A DNA stretch of 10,054 nucleotides from Porticoccaceae bacterium (GTDB lineage Bacteria; Pseudomonadota; Gammaproteobacteria; Pseudomonadales; Porticoccaceae): the NCBI GenBank assembly GCA_030590275.1, contig JAUUYV010000026.1, forward strand, positions 1 to 10,054, in the 5' to 3' direction. Below are positions 6,722 to 10,054 of the stretch, piece after piece. The translations under genes and the position numbers were made by a program. Below the pieces are notes generated by a model. It saw only the letters and a list, made by a program, of their open reading frames with translations, was not told the DNA's origin and searched no databases. How positions within the stretch are numbered: the first letter of the stretch is position 1; each line of letters begins with the position of its first letter.

Positions 6722-7927
6722 ATGGCTAAACAAACTCAGCTAAACCGCTCACTGGGCACCACTCGCATTACACTCTACGGCATCGGAACCATCATCGGTG
6801 CCGGAATTTATGTGCTGTTAGGAGAAGTGGTCTCTGCCAGCGGTTCTTTCTCAGCCCTCTCGTTTTTGCTCGCTGCAATCATTGTCAGTTTCAGCGCTTA
6901 TTCTTATGCTCACTTATCTCGGAAATTTCCAGTCAGCGCGGGCGAAGCCGTTTATGTGCAGGAAGCCTTCGGATTATCTGCTTTATCCACTATCGTCGGC
7001 TGGACCATTGTGTTTGCGGGTATCGTTTCCGCAGCCACCATCGCCAATGGCTTTACCGGGTATTTTAAGTTATTCGCTAACCTGCCCGACGGGCTAATTA
7101 TACTATCGCTGACATGCCTCCTGACCGCTATTGCAGCCTGGGGCATCAACCTCTCGGTTTCCGTTGCCGTCGCCACAGCCCTGCTCGAATTTTTTGGACT
7201 AACCCTGGTGATTTATGCCGGTGGAGCAGAAATCCCAAATCTATTAAGCCACGCATCTGACTACTTACTCCCCGACTCCGGTCTGGCCTGGGCCGGGGTA
7301 GGCACCGGGGCATTTATCGCGTTTTACGCATTTATCGGTTTTGAAGATATGGTCAACATGGCCGAAGAGGTGAAGGAACCCGAGCGCAGCCTCCCAATGG
7401 GAATCCTCATCGCCCTGGCAGTATCTGCGTTCCTGTATTTTCTGGTTGCTATAACAGCACTGGCCGCTCTCCCCATCGACGAGTTGGCGGGGGCTGAAGC
7501 ACCCCTTGCAATCATTGTCGAGCGACACACCGATATTCCGATTTGGGTAATGGGCAGCATCGGCATGATAGCCGTCGTTAATGGCGCGCTGCTGCAAATC
7601 ATTATGGCCTCTCGAATGCTCTATGGTATGGGCAAACGTGGCCTGGCACCTGCCATATTATCCTCGGTACACGATCACACTCGGACACCTTTACTCGCGA
7701 CAATATTAGTTGGCATATTGGTACTGACATTCGCGCTTGCGCTACCACTATCTATCCTGGCGCAACTCACTAGCAGTTTAATTTTGCTGGTGTTTACCCT
7801 GGTAAATCTGGCTTTGTTTACCCTCAACCAGCGCTCCCGAACACCAGGTCTCTGGCCACGATTAATACCCTTGACGGGCGCGATTCTATGCATCAGTTTT
7901 GTTGCTCAGCACATGCTAAGCCGATGA
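6722..7927 (+). CDS. APC-family amino acid permease
   Basis: This is an inner-membrane secondary transporter of the amino acid-polyamine-organocation superfamily, nearest in style to the cationic amino acid/LAT-like branch. The 401-residue protein opens with the TM1 signature GIGTIIGAGIYVLLG (20-34), the unwound substrate-binding stretch of this fold. The helix 6-7 region carries AFIGFEDMVNMAEEVKEPERSLP (203-225), a family hallmark. RMLYGMGKRGLAP (298-310) follows helix 8. I count about 11 membrane segments; the last ends almost at the C-terminus, so the protein is short against the usual 12 helices and 430-500 residues. ATG 6722 is the only in-frame ATG after the stop at 6698-6700. GGAAG sits only 2 bases before it, a poor spacing. 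Substrate is not predictable from what I can see. Confidence 0.87.
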   Translation: MAKQTQLNRSLGTTRITLYGIGTIIGAGIYVLLGEVVSASGSFSALSFLLAAIIVSFSAYSYAHLSRKFPVSAGEAVYVQEAFGLSALSTIVGWTIVFAGIVSAATIANGFTGYFKLFANLPDGLIILSLTCLLTAIAAWGINLSVSVAVATALLEFFGLTLVIYAGGAEIPNLLSHASDYLLPDSGLAWAGVGTGAFIAFYAFIGFEDMVNMAEEVKEPERSLPMGILIALAVSAFLYFLVAITALAALPIDELAGAEAPLAIIVERHTDIPIWVMGSIGMIAVVNGALLQIIMASRMLYGMGKRGLAPAILSSVHDHTRTPLLATILVGILVLTFALALPLSILAQLTSSLILLVFTLVNLALFTLNQRSRTPGLWPRLIPLTGAILCISFVAQHMLSR

Positions 7928-7937
7928 CCCTCAACCA

Positions 7938-7967
7938 ATGACTGCGAGGGCCTCGGTACGCTATCAT
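7938..7967 (+). promoter_or_regulatory. Possible promoter of the oxidoreductase-yciH-peptidase unit
   Basis: ATGACT (7938-7943, 4 of 6 bases of a -35) is followed after 18 bases by TATCAT (7962-7967, 5 of 6 bases of a -10). Transcription would begin near 7974, leaving a leader of about 70 bases before ATG 8043. No better pair was found in the 115-base gap. Read-through from the permease is also possible, since no clear terminator separates them. Confidence 0.35.
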
Positions 7968-8042
7968 CCCTGATATTGCCCCTAATTAAGAGTTTACTGA
8001 AACCGCCATCACAAGCCCCCTAACTGAGAGAATCATTTCTAA

Positions 8043-9041
8043 ATGCCTTTACCCGATTCCATGAACTGCATTGAAATTAGTGAAGCTGGAGGCCCGGAGG
8101 TATTGCTCCCGACCGTGCGAGCAATACCCGAGCCCGGCAACGAAGAAGTACTGATTCGAGTTAAGGCCGCCGGTATTAACCGCCCCGATGTTGTACAGCG
8201 AAAAGGTGGCTATCCAGCACCGCCGGGCGCACCGGATTTACCCGGCCTCGAAGTTGCGGGAGAAATCGTCGCTCTGGGCGACGGCGCCTCACAATGGAGT
8301 ATCGGCGACCAGGTGTGTGCCCTGTTAAACGGTGGGGGCTATGCGGAGTATGCCGTCGCAAATCAAAGTTTGTGCCTGCCCATACCCGATTCACTTTCAA
8401 CCTGCGAAGCCGCAGCGCTGCCTGAAACTTTCTTCACCGTGTGGCACAACGTATTCGAGCGAGCAGGACTGCAAAAAGATGAAATATTTCTAGTGCACGG
8501 AGGAGCAAGCGGCATTGGTACTACTGCCATCCAACTTGCTGCTACCATGGGCGTGCGAGTCTTCACAACCGTCGGTAACGATGAAAAAGTGCGCATTTGC
8601 GAACAACTTGGTGCTGAAAAAGCCTTTAACTATCACCAGAGCGACTTTGTGGAAGGTATCAAATCTGTCAGTAAAGGAGCTAACGTTATCCTCGATATGG
8701 TCGGCGGCGACTACATTCAAAAAAATATTCGGGCCGCTGCTTTTCAGGCTCGCATCGTCTCTATCGCTTTTTTACGGGGTTCAAAAGTCGAAATCGACTT
8801 AATGCCCATGATGCTTAAACAACTGGTTCTAACCGGCTCAACCTTGCGTAGCCAGCCGGTGGCTGACAAAGCACGCATTGCTAAAGGCCTTCGCAAGCAA
8901 GTCTGGCCACTACTTTCAAAAGGCAGCATAAAGCCGATCATTCATACCACCCTGGCGCTGGTTGATGCCGCCAAAGGCCACGAATTAATGGAAAGCAATG
9001 CCCATATTGGAAAAATAATATTGCAGGTAAGCGATGAATAA
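8043..9041 (+). CDS. Zinc-independent NAD(P)H:quinone oxidoreductase (PIG3/TP53I3 type)
   Basis: This is a cytoplasmic medium-chain dehydrogenase/reductase without zinc, expected to reduce quinones with NADPH. In 332 residues the GroES-like catalytic domain shows NRPDVVQRKGGYPAPPGAPDLPGLE (46-70), the arrangement typical of the PIG3 subgroup. ALPETFFTVWHNVFERAG (125-142) follows. The Rossmann nucleotide site is VHGGASGIGTTAIQLA (151-166), and LDMVGGDYIQKN (217-228) matches the subgroup. There is no Cys/His zinc-ligand set. ATG 8043 is chosen because relatives I recall have a similar short extension before the MxxIEI segment; ATG 8061 is the alternative. The ribosome binding site is weak (GAGAG, about 14 bases ahead). 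It is the first gene of a tight unit with yciH and an S9 peptidase, its stop overlapping the yciH start by 8 bases. The natural substrate is unknown. Confidence 0.87.
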   Translation: MPLPDSMNCIEISEAGGPEVLLPTVRAIPEPGNEEVLIRVKAAGINRPDVVQRKGGYPAPPGAPDLPGLEVAGEIVALGDGASQWSIGDQVCALLNGGGYAEYAVANQSLCLPIPDSLSTCEAAALPETFFTVWHNVFERAGLQKDEIFLVHGGASGIGTTAIQLAATMGVRVFTTVGNDEKVRICEQLGAEKAFNYHQSDFVEGIKSVSKGANVILDMVGGDYIQKNIRAAAFQARIVSIAFLRGSKVEIDLMPMMLKQLVLTGSTLRSQPVADKARIAKGLRKQVWPLLSKGSIKPIIHTTLALVDAAKGHELMESNAHIGKIILQVSDE

Positions 9042-9366
9042 AACCTCCCGACTTGTTTACAGTACCGATCAGGGGCGTATTAAACCCTCCGACCATAAAA
9101 GCAATTCGAGCAAACCTTCCCCGAACGATAACATCGTACGTATTCGGCGCGAAACCAGCGGTCGCAAAGGTAAAGGGGTGACCACCATTAGTGGCCTGGG
9201 CTTGCCCGAAGGCGAACTCAAAACCCTCGCTAAACAGCTAAAACAACAATGCAGCACCGGCGGTACGATCAAAGATGGCATTATCGAAATTCAGGGGGAT
9301 CACCGGGAGAAAATCCGCAAGATCCTGAGCGATACGGGTTACCAGGTGAAACTTGCCGGTGGCTGA
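9034..9366 (+). CDS. yciH: YciH/SUI1-family translation initiation factor
   Basis: This is a bacterial relative of eukaryotic eIF1. E. coli YciH is reported to influence start-codon selection and to dampen translation under stress at the 30S subunit. The 110-residue length is near the 108 of E. coli YciH. After a charged, probably disordered first 35 residues come VRIRRETSGRKGKGVTTISGL (35-55), the TGGT motif within CSTGGTIKDG (73-82), and the IQGDH turn (86-90), all SUI1 hallmarks. ATG 9034 has an AGGT ribosome binding site about 7 bases upstream, inside the preceding gene. It overlaps the quinone oxidoreductase by 8 bases and the following peptidase by 8 bases, so the three are probably co-translated. 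The pairing with these enzymes has no obvious functional logic. Confidence 0.92.
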   Translation: MNKTSRLVYSTDQGRIKPSDHKSNSSKPSPNDNIVRIRRETSGRKGKGVTTISGLGLPEGELKTLAKQLKQQCSTGGTIKDGIIEIQGDHREKIRKILSDTGYQVKLAGG

Positions 9367-10054
9367 CGACACACAAAACACATCAAAGTCTTGCAACAAC
9401 AGGCCCTGTGGCAGTTGGCCTAGTCCCATCACCCCTGAGTTGGCAGCCGGTGCGGCGGGCACTCTAGATTACACTGTTTACGATGGCGACTACCTGTATT
9501 GGCTTGAGTCCCGCCCCGACGAAAATGGTCGTAACACCATTATGCGAATGCGGCGATCCGATGCCTTGCCGACAGACCAAAACCTTAATCTAAAAAGTAC
9601 GAAGGCTGAGCCTCCCGAATCACAGCGAACCATCGAAGAAATTCTCCCATCGCCTCTCAATGCACGTAGCCGGGTTCACGAATACGGCGGCAAACCTTAC
9701 ACCGTATACGAAGGCTGTTTGTATTTTGTCCTGCAGGACGACCAGCGTATCTATGGTCTCAATCTCAACGATCCTTGTGCACTGCCCGAAGCACTAACGC
9801 CGGCAGACCAGGGTCTGCGCTTTGCCGAACTGGCTATGGATAGTCGTCGCCAACGCCTAATCACTGTCTGTGAACAACATCGCGAAGAGCAACAGGAGCC
9901 GGAAAATTTTATTGCCGCGATTTCTGTAAGGGGGAAGCAAGAGCTTACCCGGATAGTATCGGGGGCTGATTTCTATGCCTGCCCTCGCCTAAACCCAGAC
10001 CAATCGACTTTAGCCTGGATCAGCTGGCAGCACCCCAATATGCCCTGGGATAAC
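9359..10054 (+). CDS. S9-family (prolyl oligopeptidase-like) peptidase, N-terminal part, cut by window
   Basis: These are the first 232 residues of a serine peptidase of the acylaminoacyl-peptidase/dipeptidyl-aminopeptidase kind, a cytoplasmic enzyme whose N-terminal beta-propeller gates a C-terminal alpha/beta-hydrolase. Visible family marks are GSWPSPIT (18-25) near the start, LDYTVYDGDYLYWLESRPDENGRN (36-59), NARSRVHEYGGK (101-112), and NPDQSTLAWISWQHPNMPWD (212-231). The catalytic Ser-Asp-His triad lies beyond the right edge. About 20 residues of polar sequence (69-90) look like an extra loop before the RVHEYGG strand. The start is inferred as GTG 9359, overlapping yciH by 8 bases. TTG 9353, with AGG 6 bases ahead, is a real alternative, and the first in-frame ATG (9541) would delete conserved sequence. 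No signal peptide is visible. Confidence 0.85.
   Translation, partial: MADDTQNTSKSCNNRPCGSWPSPITPELAAGAAGTLDYTVYDGDYLYWLESRPDENGRNTIMRMRRSDALPTDQNLNLKSTKAEPPESQRTIEEILPSPLNARSRVHEYGGKPYTVYEGCLYFVLQDDQRIYGLNLNDPCALPEALTPADQGLRFAELAMDSRRQRLITVCEQHREEQQEPENFIAAISVRGKQELTRIVSGADFYACPRLNPDQSTLAWISWQHPNMPWDN

Noticed and set aside
7265..7597. 110-codon minus-strand frame within the permease
   Set aside because: It is antisense to the conserved helix 6-7 region of the permease and has no family resemblance.
7928..7950. CCCTC/GAGGG inverted repeat just after the permease stop, a possible terminator
   Set aside because: The stem is only 5 bp with a 13-base loop and no T-run follows, so an intrinsic terminator is not supported.

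Overview
The window looks like ordinary chromosomal DNA of an aerobic, probably marine gammaproteobacterium. This placement is an inference from protein style, near-balanced base composition and the mix of central-metabolism genes, not from a marker gene. I see no phage or insertion-sequence genes, tRNA, rRNA or CRISPR array.

Left block, all on the minus strand, read from right to left. A six-helix voltage-gated potassium channel with a C-terminal zinc ribbon (6525 to 5701) is followed, after an 88-base gap with a perfect 15-base palindrome, by an acyl-CoA synthetase of the propionyl-CoA synthetase (PrpE/ACSS3) type (5612 to 3714). That gene ends in a likely intrinsic terminator. A good sigma-70 promoter and a leader of about 240 bases then precede a 2-oxoacid:ferredoxin oxidoreductase operon. 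Its first gene is a GltD-like FAD/pyridine-nucleotide protein carrying ferredoxin clusters (3368 to 1590, TTG start). It overlaps by four bases a fused gamma-alpha KorA subunit (1593 to beyond the left edge). The thiamine-diphosphate beta subunit should lie just outside the window.

Right block, all on the plus strand. An APC-family amino acid permease (6722 to 7927) is transcribed divergently from the channel across a 196-base region. After a 115-base gap comes a tight three-gene unit: a zinc-free quinone oxidoreductase of the PIG3 type (8043 to 9041), a YciH/SUI1 translation factor (9034 to 9366), and the N-terminal part of an S9-family peptidase (GTG at 9359, running off the right edge). 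Both junctions overlap by exactly 8 bases.

Taken together, the left block suggests carbon metabolism at the level of acyl-CoA and 2-oxoacid. PrpE activates propionate or a similar short acid, and the Kor complex interconverts a 2-oxoacid and its acyl-CoA, with electrons probably passed to or from NAD(P)H through the GltD-like subunit. The most interesting points are that electron-transfer subunit, whose N-terminal iron-sulfur domain has lost several cysteines while a matching motif sits near its C-terminus, the long leader of its operon, and the zinc-ribbon channel.
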